Assembly (NCBI RefSeq): GCF_026000435.1
Contig: NZ_AP026763.1
Location: forward strand, 2,604,001-2,668,000
Direction: 5' to 3'
Length of the DNA stretch: 64,000 bases
From: Vibrio sp. STUT-A11
Lineage (GTDB): Bacteria > Pseudomonadota > Gammaproteobacteria > Enterobacterales > Vibrionaceae
Each line of letters starts with the position of its first letter. The stretch's first letter is position 1. Below, one piece after another: positions 44,451-53,440 of the stretch. The notes beneath the pieces are model-generated. The model ran no database searches. It was not told the origin of the DNA and saw only the letters and a program-made list of their open reading frames with translations. The position numbers and the translations under genes are program-made.

Positions 44451-45602
44451 TTAGCTCGTCAGATCATCGAAGAACTTTTTAACGCCATTGAAGAAACCTT
44501 CTGACTTAGGCTTGTGTTTTGTCGCCGCTTCGCCACCACAAGATTCTTCAAACTCTTTCAACAACTCTTTCTGACGTGAACTTAGGTTAACCGGAGTTTC
44601 TACCACCAACTTCACGATCAGATCACCGATACCGCCACCGCGAACACCTTTCACACCTTTACCACGCATACGGAACATACGACCAGTTTGCGTTTCTGAT
44701 GGCACTTTTAGGCTGACTCGACCATCTAATGTTGGTACTTCTACTTCACCACCTAGTGCTGCCATTGCAAAACTTACTGGTACTTCACAATATAGATTGT
44801 TGCCGTCACGCTCAAAAATATGGTGGTCTTTTACGTGTACCTGAACATATAGGTCACCTGCTGGTGCGCCCATTTCTCCCGCTTCACCTTCGCCAGACAG
44901 ACGAATGCGGTCGCCAGTATCCACACCGGCAGGGATCTTAACGTTAAGTGTTTTAGTTTTCTGTTTGCGGCCCTGACCATGACACTCGTTACAAGGGTCT
45001 TTGATGATCTTACCTTTACCATGACAGGTTGGACAAGTTTGCTGAACCGCGAAGAAACCTTGACGCATTTGTACTTGACCGTGGCCATGACAAGTACCAC
45101 AGGTTTCAGCTGACGTGCCTTTTTTCGCGCCGCTACCATCACAAGTTTCACAGTGAACCAGTGTTGGAACTTCGATTTCTTTTGTTACACCGCGAACCGC
45201 TTCTTCTAGAGTCAGTTCCATGTTGTAACGGAGGTCAGCACCACGTTGTGCACGATGACCACCACCGCCACCACGACGGCCGCCACCAAAGATATCACCG
45301 AATACGTCACCAAAAATGTCGCCGAAATCAGCACCGCCGCCGCCAAAGCCGCCGCCACCGAAACCACCGCCGCCTTGTTCAAAAGCAGCATGACCGTACT
45401 GATCGTACGCTGCTTTCTTCTGAGGGTCAGTGAGAACTTCATACGCTTCTTTTACTTCTTTAAACTTATCCGCAGCAGAATCATCACCCTGGTTACGGTC
45501 CGGGTGGAATTTCATAGCAAGGCGCTTGTACGCCTTTTTGATATCACGTTCTGATGCATCACGGCTTACGCCTAATACTTCGTAAAAATCACGTTTTGAC
45601 AT
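44451..45602 (-). CDS. dnaJ: Chaperone DnaJ
   Basis: A 383-residue Hsp40 co-chaperone that stimulates DnaK ATPase and delivers clients. The J-domain (1-70) has the HPD motif. A Gly/Phe-rich linker follows (about 75-118). Four CxxCxGxG zinc repeats follow (CETCDGSG, CGTCHGHG, CPTCHGKG, CNECHGQG), then the substrate domains. The start is ATG 45602 (MSKRDFYEVLGV). It lies about 220 bp behind dnaK; a hairpin sits in the gap. Confidence 0.97.
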   Translation of the reverse strand: MSKRDFYEVLGVSRDASERDIKKAYKRLAMKFHPDRNQGDDSAADKFKEVKEAYEVLTDPQKKAAYDQYGHAAFEQGGGGFGGGGFGGGGADFGDIFGDVFGDIFGGGRRGGGGGHRAQRGADLRYNMELTLEEAVRGVTKEIEVPTLVHCETCDGSGAKKGTSAETCGTCHGHGQVQMRQGFFAVQQTCPTCHGKGKIIKDPCNECHGQGRKQKTKTLNVKIPAGVDTGDRIRLSGEGEAGEMGAPAGDLYVQVHVKDHHIFERDGNNLYCEVPVSFAMAALGGEVEVPTLDGRVSLKVPSETQTGRMFRMRGKGVKGVRGGGIGDLIVKLVVETPVNLSSRQKELLKEFEESCGGEAATKHKPKSEGFFNGVKKFFDDLTS

Positions 45603-45721
45603 GTTCTTCGTCACCAATGTAGTACTGCAAACGGCCGCTGCCGCTTGGTGTTAATATCGTTTTAGGTAAAAGCTTTCTTTGAAAAGCGCTTAGCTAGAAA
45701 GACTGGGCTATTTACAAACAT

Positions 45722-45751
45722 GCGGGCGTTAGAGTCACCTCAAACGCCCGC
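45722..45751 (-). other. Intercistronic hairpin between dnaK and dnaJ
   Basis: GCGGGCGTT and AACGCCCGC form a perfect 9-bp GC-rich stem around a 12-nt loop. No T-run follows on the minus strand, so it may protect the dnaK message or pause polymerase rather than terminate. Confidence 0.6.
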
Positions 45752-45819
45752 AAAGATTCCAATAAGTGTTTCCAACCGGGTAATTTTCTACCGAAGTATC
45801 AAATTACCCTAATGTTGAA

Positions 45820-47733
45820 TTACTTCTTATCGTCTTTAACTTCTTCGAACTCTGCGTCTACAACATCGTCTTGTGCAGACTGTTGTTGAGCGCCAGCTTC
45901 AGCACCTTGTTGTGCTTGAGCTTGTTGCTGAGCGATTTCCATCAGTTTTTGAGCAGCCGTCATCAGCGCTTGAACTTTAGCGTCGATTGCTTCTTTATCT
46001 TCGCCTTTACGCGCTTCTTCTAGCTCAGAAATTGCAGCTTCAATCTTCTCTTTCTCTTCAGCTGGAAGTGCTTCACCCGCTTCTTCCACTTGCTTACGAG
46101 TACCGTGAATCATTTGGTCTGCTTGGTTACGTGCGGTAGCTAGCTCTTCGAACTTCTTGTCCGCTTCTTTGTTAGCTTCTGCTTCTTGAACCATTTTCTC
46201 GATTTCTTCGTCGTTTAGACCGCCAGAAGCTTGGATAGTGATTTTCTGCTCTTTACCAGTCTGCTTATCTTTCGCTGATACGTGAAGGATACCGTCCGCA
46301 TCAAGGTCGAAAGTTACTTCGATTTGTGGCATGCCACGTGGTGCAGGCTGGATGCCTTCTAGGTTGAATTGACCTAGAGACTTGTTGTACATCGCTTGCT
46401 TACGCTCACCTTGCAGAACGTGGATAGTTACCGCGCTCTGGTTGTCTTCTGCTGTAGAGAAAACTTGGTTCGCTTTAGTTGGGATCGTTGTATTCTTCTC
46501 AACCAGCTTAGTCATTACGCCACCCATTGTCTCGATACCTAGAGACAGTGGAGTTACGTCTAGAAGCAGTACGTCTTTAACATCACCAGCAAGTACACCA
46601 CCTTGAACTGCAGCACCCATTGCTACTGCTTCATCTGGGTTTACGTCACGGCGAGCTTCTTTACCAAAGAACTCAGCGACTTTAGCTTGAACCATTGGCA
46701 TACGAGTCTGACCACCTACTAGGATTACGTCAGTGATGTCGTTTACTGATAGGTCAGCGTCAGCTAGAGCCACTTTTAGTGGGTCTAAAGAACGTTGTAC
46801 TAGGTCTTCAACTAGAGATTCTAGTTTTGCACGAGTCACTTTGATGTTCATGTGCTTAGGACCAGTTGCATCCGCAGTAACGTAAGGTAGGTTTACGTCA
46901 GTTTGAGAAGTAGAAGAAAGCTCGATTTTCGCTTTTTCTGCTGCTTCTTTAACACGCTGCATTGCTAGTGGATCGTTCTTAAGGTTGATGCCTTGCTCTT
47001 TGTTGAACTCGTCAACTAAGTAGTTGATCAGACGGTTATCAAAGTCTTCACCACCTAGGTGAGTGTCACCGTTAGTTGCTAGAACTTCGAACGTTTTCTC
47101 GCCTTCAACTTCATCGATTTCGATGATTGAGATATCGAATGTACCACCACCAAGGTCGTATACTGCGATAGTGCGGTCACCGCCTTTCTTATCAAGACCG
47201 TAAGCTAGCGCAGCTGCCGTTGGTTCGTTGATAATACGTTTAACTTCTAGACCTGCGATACGGCCAGCATCTTTCGTTGCTTGACGCTGAGCATCGTTAA
47301 AGTAAGCAGGTACTGTAATAACTGCGCCAGTGACTTCCTCACCTAGGAAGTCTTCAGCAGTTTTCTTCATTTTCTTAAGTACTTCAGCAGAAACCTGAGG
47401 AGCCGCCATTTTTTGGCCTTTCGCTTCTACCCAAGCGTCACCGTTGTCAGCCTTAACAATTTTGTAAGGCATGATTTCGATGTCACGCTGAACTTCTTCG
47501 TCTTCAAAACGACGACCGATTAGACGCTTAATAGCAAATAGCGTGTTTTCAGGGTTAGTTACTGCTTGACGTTTTGCTGGCTGACCTACTAGTGTCTCAC
47601 CGTCAGTGTAAGCAATAACCGATGCAGTAGTACGTTCACCCTCTGCGTTTTCAATTACACGAGGTTTGTCGCCGTCTAATACAGCAACGCATGAGTTAGT
47701 AGTACCTAAGTCAATACCAATGATTTTACCCAT
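45820..47733 (-). CDS. dnaK: Chaperone DnaK (Hsp70)
   Basis: A 637-residue Hsp70. The nucleotide domain has GIDLGTTNSCVAV at the start, AVYDLGGGTFDISI (about 190) and GGQTRMPMVQ (about 340). Then comes the linker VLLLDVTPLSLGI, the peptide-binding domain, and a helical lid ending DAEFEEVKDDKK. It works with DnaJ and GrpE encoded on either side. Its upstream region carries a sigma-32-like promoter. Confidence 0.98.
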   Translation of the reverse strand: MGKIIGIDLGTTNSCVAVLDGDKPRVIENAEGERTTASVIAYTDGETLVGQPAKRQAVTNPENTLFAIKRLIGRRFEDEEVQRDIEIMPYKIVKADNGDAWVEAKGQKMAAPQVSAEVLKKMKKTAEDFLGEEVTGAVITVPAYFNDAQRQATKDAGRIAGLEVKRIINEPTAAALAYGLDKKGGDRTIAVYDLGGGTFDISIIEIDEVEGEKTFEVLATNGDTHLGGEDFDNRLINYLVDEFNKEQGINLKNDPLAMQRVKEAAEKAKIELSSTSQTDVNLPYVTADATGPKHMNIKVTRAKLESLVEDLVQRSLDPLKVALADADLSVNDITDVILVGGQTRMPMVQAKVAEFFGKEARRDVNPDEAVAMGAAVQGGVLAGDVKDVLLLDVTPLSLGIETMGGVMTKLVEKNTTIPTKANQVFSTAEDNQSAVTIHVLQGERKQAMYNKSLGQFNLEGIQPAPRGMPQIEVTFDLDADGILHVSAKDKQTGKEQKITIQASGGLNDEEIEKMVQEAEANKEADKKFEELATARNQADQMIHGTRKQVEEAGEALPAEEKEKIEAAISELEEARKGEDKEAIDAKVQALMTAAQKLMEIAQQQAQAQQGAEAGAQQQSAQDDVVDAEFEEVKDDKK

Positions 47734-47779
47734 CTGGCTATCTCCGAATAAATTCTATTTTCGTTTGGTTATAACCCCA

Positions 47780-47809
47780 ATGTGGGGGGAGGAGAATCGG
47801 GTTTCAACC
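47780..47809 (-). promoter_or_regulatory. Sigma-32-like promoter of dnaK
   Basis: On the minus strand GGTTGAAAC (-35, 47809-47801) and CCCCACATT (-10, 47788-47780) resemble CTTGAAA/CCCCATNT at normal spacing, about 50 bp before the start codon. Confidence 0.7.
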
Positions 47810-48019
47810 CTTGCTCACAAACAAAAATAATCAATGTTTGCTTCTCTATGCCACATAGATAAGGGCGGCAAAATGCTTTTCAAGGGCAGAATTAAAAAAA
47901 AGCGTTTTTTTTCTGATTTAATCGCTTTCTTTATGATTAGTTGGGATTAGGTCACACCGTTGTCGTCCAATAAAGCACCACTAGCCGATAAAATCGACGC
48001 TCAGGGTCCTAAAAACAAC
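47810..48019. other. Spacer between dnaK promoter and decayed gene
   Basis: AT-rich, with A/T tracts around 47900-47930. No gene recognised. Confidence 0.45.
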
Positions 48020-48044
48020 AAAGCGAGCCGTGATAGCCCGCTTT
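48020..48044 (-). terminator. Terminator behind the symporter remnant
   Basis: AAAGCG-GC and GC-CGCTTT pair with one bulge on the minus strand, followed by a T-rich run. It follows a decayed gene, suggesting that a complete gene once stood here. Confidence 0.65.
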
Positions 48045-48084
48045 CATCTTTATTAAGTAAAGCAATGAAGATTAAGTAAAGTTA

Positions 48085-48216
48085 TTAAACATATGCCTGA
48101 GCAGGTTCTGCATCAACACTTTCTTCTTTGCCAATCTCACCTTCTGTTTTAGCAACAATAGTATTCACTGCTGTATCACCGACTACATTAGACGAGGTAG
48201 AGCGATAAATGCGGTT
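48085..48216 (-). pseudogene. C-terminal remnant of a sodium:dicarboxylate symporter-family gene
   Basis: The frame reads NRIYRSTSSNVVGDTAVNTI, VAKTEGEIGKEESVDAEPAQ and AYV to the stop. The stretch SNVVGDTAVNTIVAKTEGEI matches the last transmembrane/ion-site region of GltP/DctA-type transporters, which normally precedes a short polar tail. Upstream the frame runs straight into the grpE terminator, so the rest of the gene (about 380 residues) is gone. It is flanked by two terminators, as expected for a former independent gene. Confidence 0.65.
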
Positions 48217-48227
48217 TGACGAATAAA

Positions 48228-48257
48228 AAATGCCCGTCACCAATGTGACGGGCATTT
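48228..48257 (-). terminator. Terminator of grpE
   Basis: AAATGCCCGTCAC and GTGACGGGCATTT form a perfect 13-bp stem around CAAT with a long T-run on the minus strand. Confidence 0.95.
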
Positions 48258-48286
48258 GAAAATGATTTATTTCAGCGGTGTAAAGC

Positions 48287-48883
48287 TTACTTAGCAACCA
48301 TAACCATTGCAGGACGAACAACGCGGCCGTTTAGTTCGTAGCCTTTTTGCATAACAAACATAACCGTGTTTGATTCGTGATCCGGACTTTCTTGGATAGA
48401 CATTGCCTGATGCAGTTCAGGGTTGAATGCCTCACCTTCTGGATTGATTTCCTTCAAACCAAATTTAGCAACCACATCAACGAAGGTTTTGTGAGTCAGT
48501 TCCACACCTTCAAGGACTGGCTTAATGACTTCATTTTCCGTATCAGCAGCCTGTATCGCACGCTCTAAGTTGTCAATCACAGGAAGCAGTTCTTCTGCAA
48601 ACTTGTTAAGAGCGTATTTACGAGCTTTATCGATCTCTTGCTCAGTACGACGACGCATATTTTCTACGTCAGCTTTTGCTCGCAGAACCGCGTCTTGCTG
48701 ATCTTTCACTTTTGTCTCGCTAGACAGTAGCGCTGCTTCTAGTTGAGCAATTTTGGCGTCTTTCTCATCACCAATTTCTTCAAGCTCCACTTCAGCTTCT
48801 TGAGCTGCTGCTTCGACTTTCTCAGCCTCTTCGATGATTTGATCAAGCTCTTCTTCTGTAACTTTATTTTCTTCGTTGCTCAT
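48287..48883 (-). CDS. grpE: Nucleotide-exchange factor GrpE
   Basis: A 198-residue protein that releases ADP from DnaK and acts as a thermosensor. An acidic N-terminal helix (about 1-70) precedes the coiled coil with ADVENMRRRTEQEIDKARKY, then a beta-domain ending VVRPAMVMVAK. The start is ATG 48883 behind GGAGATATC; eleven upstream codons lack homology. It is separated from dnaK by about 550 bp and its own terminator, unlike the joint grpE-dnaK operon of many bacteria. Confidence 0.97.
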   Translation of the reverse strand: MSNEENKVTEEELDQIIEEAEKVEAAAQEAEVELEEIGDEKDAKIAQLEAALLSSETKVKDQQDAVLRAKADVENMRRRTEQEIDKARKYALNKFAEELLPVIDNLERAIQAADTENEVIKPVLEGVELTHKTFVDVVAKFGLKEINPEGEAFNPELHQAMSIQESPDHESNTVMFVMQKGYELNGRVVRPAMVMVAK

Positions 48884-48978
48884 GATATCTCCAGAATTCA
48901 ACGTAATGCTCTTCAAGCCATGCGTTTTTTGCGGGCTTTAATCACATAAAAATTCGCATATTTAGGTAACTTGCCATT

Positions 48979-49007
48979 ATTATGGGGATGAAGATTCCTG
49001 ATTCAAG
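48979..49007 (-). promoter_or_regulatory. Sigma-32 promoter of grpE
   Basis: On the minus strand CTTGAA (49007-49002), 14-bp spacer, CCCCATAAT (48987-48979): an almost perfect heat-shock promoter. It lies between divergent grpE and nadK. Confidence 0.85.
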
Positions 49008-49028
49008 CCTCTTTAATGCGGAAATGCT

Positions 49029-49913
49029 ATGAAAAATCCATGTAACGTGATCGCGATAATCGGTAAACCAAGAGATCAACAAGCTATTCAAACTCATTGG
49101 GAGTTGTACCAATGGCTGACCTCAGAAGGTTACCAAGTCTTTATTGACGATCGTCTTACTGCAATTTTAGACGAGATCCCGCCACAGCAGTTTGCGAGCT
49201 TAGTCGAGCTAGGACAAAATGCAGACCTAGCGATTGTGGTCGGTGGTGATGGTAATATGCTCGGAGCCGCTCGAATTTTATCTCGTTTTGACGTTCCCGT
49301 AATTGGTGTCAACAGAGGTAACTTAGGCTTTCTGACGGATTTAAACCCAGACGATTTCCAAGCCGCTCTTAAAGCGGTGCTTGCCGGTGAGTATATTGAA
49401 GAAGAGCGTTTCCTACTTGAAGCGGAAGTGCATCGCCATGGTCAAATTAAAAGTCACAACGCCGCTTTAAACGAAGCCGTACTCCACCCTGGCCAAATCG
49501 CCCATATGATTGAATTTGAAGTGTATATCGACGAAACCTTCGCTTTTTCACTGCGTGCAGATGGCCTGATCATATCGACTCCGACAGGTTCAACCGCTTA
49601 TTCGCTTTCTGGTGGTGGTCCAATTCTTTCTCCAAGTTTAAACGCAGTTTCTTTAGTGCCAATGTTCCCGCATACACTTTCCAGCCGCCCCTTGGTCGTC
49701 GATGGAAAACGCCGAATAAAACTGATTGTTTCTCCCGAGAATCGCGGTACACAAGAAGTGAGTTGTGATGGACAAGTTTCATTGCCGGTATCTCCAGGCG
49801 ACGAGATCCACATTTACCAGAGCCCAAACGTCCTTAAGCTTATCCATCCAAAGGATTACAGCTACTACCACGTTCTGAGAAACAAATTAGGCTGGTCAAG
49901 TAAGCTCTTTTAA
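49029..49913 (+). CDS. nadK: NAD kinase
   Basis: A 294-residue cytoplasmic kinase that phosphorylates NAD to NADP, with length close to that of E. coli NadK (292). The nucleotide motif GGDGNMLG (about 73-80) and the region STPTGSTAYSLSGGGPILSP (about 180-200) are diagnostic. It is divergent from grpE, as in E. coli. Confidence 0.97.
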   Translation: MKNPCNVIAIIGKPRDQQAIQTHWELYQWLTSEGYQVFIDDRLTAILDEIPPQQFASLVELGQNADLAIVVGGDGNMLGAARILSRFDVPVIGVNRGNLGFLTDLNPDDFQAALKAVLAGEYIEEERFLLEAEVHRHGQIKSHNAALNEAVLHPGQIAHMIEFEVYIDETFAFSLRADGLIISTPTGSTAYSLSGGGPILSPSLNAVSLVPMFPHTLSSRPLVVDGKRRIKLIVSPENRGTQEVSCDGQVSLPVSPGDEIHIYQSPNVLKLIHPKDYSYYHVLRNKLGWSSKLF

Positions 49914-49935
49914 CCCTTATTTTTCTATTTACAAA

Positions 49936-49957
49936 CGCAGGTATACACATACCTGCG
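49936..49957 (+). terminator. Hairpin behind nadK
   Basis: CGCAGGTAT and ATACCTGCG form a perfect 9-bp stem around ACAC, followed by CTTTAATCT. A moderate terminator. Confidence 0.65.
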
Positions 49958-50143
49958 CTTTAATCTCTGTCGTTAGAAAGCATCAAAACCTCCCAATCAT
50001 CATCGCCTACCTTCTCTAATCCTTTGACTTTAGGTGTCCGTAACTCTTTCAATTTAAATAAGTCATTACCTATCACCGACTCACTTTTCCTAATCCATCA
50101 CAAAAAACCATTTCGGCCGCAAAAATTTTCACACTCACCTTTA

Positions 50144-50199
50144 CTGTATGAACAAACAGTATATACTGTTTTCTTATACAGTATTGTTCAGTTATACAG
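50144..50199 (+). promoter_or_regulatory. LexA boxes of recN
   Basis: Two sites fit CTGT-N8-ACAG exactly: CTGTATGAACAAACAG (50144-50159) and CTGTTTTCTTATACAG (50166-50181). A third, TTGTTCAGTTATACAG (50184-50199), has one mismatch and ends 10 bp before the recN start. The gene is expected to be tightly repressed and induced by DNA damage. Confidence 0.92.
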
Positions 50200-50209
50200 G
50201 TAAATAAAA

Positions 50210-51874
50210 ATGCTGGCTCATCTAAGTGTTAATAACTTTGCGATTGTTAAGTCTCTGCAACTCGAGCTGTCTAAGGGCATGACCACCATTACCGGTGAGA
50301 CAGGCGCGGGTAAATCTATCGCTATTGATGCTCTCGGACTCTGCTTAGGAGGACGAGCAGATGCAGGTATGGTGCGACAAGGCGAAGAAAAAACCGAAGT
50401 GAGTGCGGCTTTCTTACTGGATAACAACCTACATGCAACGCGTTGGCTAGAAGACAATGACCTGCTCGATGGCAGTGAGTGTATTTTGCGTCGTATCATT
50501 ACTAAAGAAGGCCGTTCAAGAGCCTTCATCAATGGCAGCCCGGTACCACTTTCACAACTCAAATCTCTCGGCCAGCTTCTGATTAATATTCATGGTCAGC
50601 ATGCTCATCATCAGTTGATGAAAAGTGATCATCAAATGGCCATGCTGGATCAATATGCGGGTCACCTGAATCTACTAAAAAGTACTCGAAGTGCCTATCA
50701 GCACTGGCGTCAGGCTGACAATAACCTCAAGCAACTAAAAGAAAATAGCCAGCAGAATCAGGCACAAAAACAGTTGCTTGAATACCAAATCAAAGAACTG
50801 AATGAGTTATCGCTAGGTGAAGAAGAATTTGCAGAACTCGAACAAGAGCACAAACGGCTGTCCAATAGCGGTGAGCTCGCCGCTACCTGTCAGCAAGCCA
50901 TCGAACTTATTTACGAAGGTGAAGAAGTCAATGCGCTTGGTATTTTGCAATCGGCCAATCACTCCCTGATTCAATTAGCTGAATTAGACGAAAAATTAGC
51001 AGAACTTCCCAATATGCTGGCAGAAGCCATGATTCAACTGGAAGAAACCAAAAACGAACTTCGCAGTTACCTTGACGGCATTGATGTCGATCCGGGTCGC
51101 ATGGCTTATGTCGAAGAACGTTTTTCCAAAGTGATGTCTATGGCGCGTAAGCATCACGTGATGCCCGAAGAACTTTATCAGCACCATCAGGATCTTTTGG
51201 CTCAAATAGAAGCCTTAGATTGTTCTGACGAAAGACTGGATGAACTTGCACAGGAAGTGGAGCAAAAGTACCAAAGCTTCTTAAACTCAGCGGAAAAATT
51301 ACATAAATCGCGTAGTCGTTACGCAAAGGAACTGAATAAACTGATAAGCCAAAGCATGCATGAATTAAGCATGGAAAAAGCCGTGTTCAGTATCGAAGTC
51401 AATAACGACAATACTCACCCTTCTCCATTGGGTATGGACAGCGTTTGCTTCCTGGTTTCAACAAACCCGGGTCAGCCACTACAGCCAATTGCGAAAGTCG
51501 CATCCGGAGGTGAGCTATCACGCATATCGTTAGCGATTCAGGTAATTACCGCTCAGAAAGTCGATACTCCAAGCCTTATCTTCGATGAAGTTGATGTAGG
51601 TATCAGTGGCCCAACCGCAGCCGTAGTCGGTAAAATGCTACGTAAGTTGGGAGAGTCGACTCAAGTAATGTGTGTCACTCACCTTCCTCAAGTCGCGGGT
51701 TGTGGACATCAGCAAATGTTTGTCGCCAAACAGACCAAAAAAGGGCAAACAGAAACCCAGATGCACGCTCTGGATGAACAACAACGTGTGGCAGAGTTAG
51801 CCCGACTGCTAGGTGGTAGCCAGATCACCGACTCGACCCTTGCAAACGCCAAAGAGCTACTTATTGCCGCTTAA
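50210..51874 (+). CDS. recN: DNA repair protein RecN
   Basis: A 554-residue SMC-like ATPase for double-strand-break repair. It begins MLAHLSVNNFAIVKSLQLEL with Walker A GETGAGKS (about 31-38). A long coiled-coil follows, then the signature ASGGELSRISLAIQ and Walker B LIFDEVDVGISG near residues 430-470. Length is as in E. coli (553). It is SOS-controlled, with three LexA-type boxes directly upstream. Confidence 0.97.
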   Translation: MLAHLSVNNFAIVKSLQLELSKGMTTITGETGAGKSIAIDALGLCLGGRADAGMVRQGEEKTEVSAAFLLDNNLHATRWLEDNDLLDGSECILRRIITKEGRSRAFINGSPVPLSQLKSLGQLLINIHGQHAHHQLMKSDHQMAMLDQYAGHLNLLKSTRSAYQHWRQADNNLKQLKENSQQNQAQKQLLEYQIKELNELSLGEEEFAELEQEHKRLSNSGELAATCQQAIELIYEGEEVNALGILQSANHSLIQLAELDEKLAELPNMLAEAMIQLEETKNELRSYLDGIDVDPGRMAYVEERFSKVMSMARKHHVMPEELYQHHQDLLAQIEALDCSDERLDELAQEVEQKYQSFLNSAEKLHKSRSRYAKELNKLISQSMHELSMEKAVFSIEVNNDNTHPSPLGMDSVCFLVSTNPGQPLQPIAKVASGGELSRISLAIQVITAQKVDTPSLIFDEVDVGISGPTAAVVGKMLRKLGESTQVMCVTHLPQVAGCGHQQMFVAKQTKKGQTETQMHALDEQQRVAELARLLGGSQITDSTLANAKELLIAA

Positions 51875-51887
51875 AAAGCGTAACAAG

Positions 51888-51915
51888 AGCCATGGAAAAA
51901 TACTCATGGCTTTTT
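51888..51915 (+). terminator. Terminator of recN
   Basis: AGCCATG and CATGGCT pair around a 10-nt loop, followed by TTTTG-TTTT. Confidence 0.85.
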
Positions 51916-52117
51916 GTTTTCCACTCAATTTTCACTACGTTTTGCTCTTTCGTTCAAATTAGTTGTCTAAATGAACACAACTGAATACCTGCCAATAAAT
52001 GCAACTCAACTCAAAATTCGTTGTCAGATTCCCTACCATACGACGCATAGCTTTTTACATCTGCGTCGAGCTTGTTTATTATCAGCGCAGTATTTTAAAG
52101 GTTAGTAAGAAATTATT

Positions 52118-52477
52118 ATGCAATTAAAGAAGTGGTTAGTTGCCGTACCGTTAGCAATGACATTGCTTACAGGATGTTCGGTAGTAGAAAAACTGGTTTA
52201 TCGCATTGATATCAACCAAGGCAACTATGTAGAACAAAGTGCGGTAGATAAATTAAAGTTTGGGATGACTAAAGCACAAGTTCGCTTCGTACTTGGCTCA
52301 CCAATGCTTATCGAAAACGGTTATCCAAACACATGGTATTACATATACCACCACACTCCGGGCCATGGTGATCCTGTTCAAAAAGACCTAGTCGTAAACT
52401 TTGATGATCAGGGTACACTCGCAGACATTAGCGGTGACTTCCCGAAAAGTGATGCATTTTACGAGCAAATTCAGTAA
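52118..52477 (+). CDS. bamE: Outer-membrane assembly lipoprotein BamE
   Basis: A 119-residue lipoprotein of the BAM complex, which inserts beta-barrels in the outer membrane. The signal peptide ends LLTGC (Cys about 20). The mature fold begins YRIDINQGNYVEQSAVDKL and includes GMTKAQVRFVLGSP. The family is 110-120 residues. It was previously called SmpA. Confidence 0.96.
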   Translation: MQLKKWLVAVPLAMTLLTGCSVVEKLVYRIDINQGNYVEQSAVDKLKFGMTKAQVRFVLGSPMLIENGYPNTWYYIYHHTPGHGDPVQKDLVVNFDDQGTLADISGDFPKSDAFYEQIQ

Positions 52478-52492
52478 CAAACCTTTATTAAA

Positions 52493-52517
52493 AAAAACCT
52501 CCCGATGGGAGGTTTTT
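52493..52517. terminator. Bidirectional terminator between bamE and rnfH
   Basis: AAAAACCTCCC and GGGAGGTTTTT pair around GAT, with T-runs on both strands between convergent genes. Confidence 0.9.
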
Positions 52518-52537
52518 AAATGATTGGTAATTAAAAA

Positions 52538-52891
52538 TCAGTCACTTTTACGTAAAGTGTTCGGCTTACCACCTGTAACCGGAACAGCATTACCCGCCGC
52601 TTTGGCTTGCTCAGCCCGTTTACGTCGAATCTCTTTAGGGTCAGCAAGTAATGGGCGATAAATCTCTATTCTGTCTCTATCGCGCACTGTCGCATCCAAC
52701 TTCACATTACGGCTGAACACACCCACTTTATTCTTCGACAAATCAATTTCTGGATACAATTCAAGTACACCAGATTTACGAATGATCTCTTCTACCGTTT
52801 CATGTTTATTGACGACTAAATTGAATACACGTTGCTCATGCGGTAAAGCGTAAATGACCTCAACATGGATCATATCTGATTCAATACTCAT
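52538..52891 (-). CDS. rnfH: RnfH family protein
   Basis: A 117-residue ubiquitin-like beta-grasp protein of the RnfH (UPF0125) family: IHVEVIYALPHEQRVFNLVV then DRDRIEIYRPLLADPKEIRR. Function is not established, though it usually travels with ratA as here. The basic C-terminal tail (GKPNTLRKSD) is longer than in E. coli. The start overlaps the ratA stop by 4 bp (ATGA), so translation is coupled. Confidence 0.9.
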   Translation of the reverse strand: MSIESDMIHVEVIYALPHEQRVFNLVVNKHETVEEIIRKSGVLELYPEIDLSKNKVGVFSRNVKLDATVRDRDRIEIYRPLLADPKEIRRKRAEQAKAAGNAVPVTGGKPNTLRKSD

Positions 52892-53322
52892 AACACGTAT
52901 ACCTGTTTCGCGCGTTTTGTAAAAGCATTGACCATGTTACTGGTTAACTCGTTGAAAATCTTACCAAAGGCCATTTCAATCATTTTGCTTGAGAATTCAA
53001 ACTCAAGTTTAAGCTCAACCTTACATGCTTGCTCATCCAGAGCAGTAAAAAACCAGCCACCACGTAACGTCTTAAAAGGACCGTCAACCAAGTTCATCAT
53101 AATAGACTGACCAGGAATAAGTTCATTAGACGTGGTAAAGGTTTTACTGATGCCGGCTTTCGCAACATCAACAGAAGCCACCATACCATCGCCAGAAGCA
53201 TCAATGATTCTGGAACCTGAGCAACCCGGTAGAAACTCTGGGTATTTAGCAACATCATTAACCAGATCAAACATCTGCTCTGCACTAAACGACACCAACG
53301 CAGAACGGCTGATTTGCTTCAT
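52888..53322 (-). CDS. ratA: START/COQ10-like protein RatA
   Basis: A 144-residue START-type lipid-binding fold, MKQISRSALVSFSAEQMFDL onward, related to ubiquinone-binding COQ10. In E. coli the protein has been described as a toxin that blocks ribosome subunit joining, but a role with ubiquinone is also proposed. The pair with rnfH, next to smpB/ssrA, is the conserved arrangement. Confidence 0.9.
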   Translation of the reverse strand: MKQISRSALVSFSAEQMFDLVNDVAKYPEFLPGCSGSRIIDASGDGMVASVDVAKAGISKTFTTSNELIPGQSIMMNLVDGPFKTLRGGWFFTALDEQACKVELKLEFEFSSKMIEMAFGKIFNELTSNMVNAFTKRAKQVYVL

Positions 53323-53440
53323 ACTTACTCCTATCGATACATGTTCTGATGAAAAGCGAGAGCCAATTTTACTTTTATTCCGCGATTGCGCAAATAAAAG
53401 GATTTCCTAACCGATATCCAAGTCGTATAATGACGCCATT

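Noticed and set aside
45029..45554. Long plus-strand frames opposite dnaJ, His/Arg-rich
   Set aside because: They are the complement of the Gly-rich and zinc-repeat part of dnaJ, a typical artefact.
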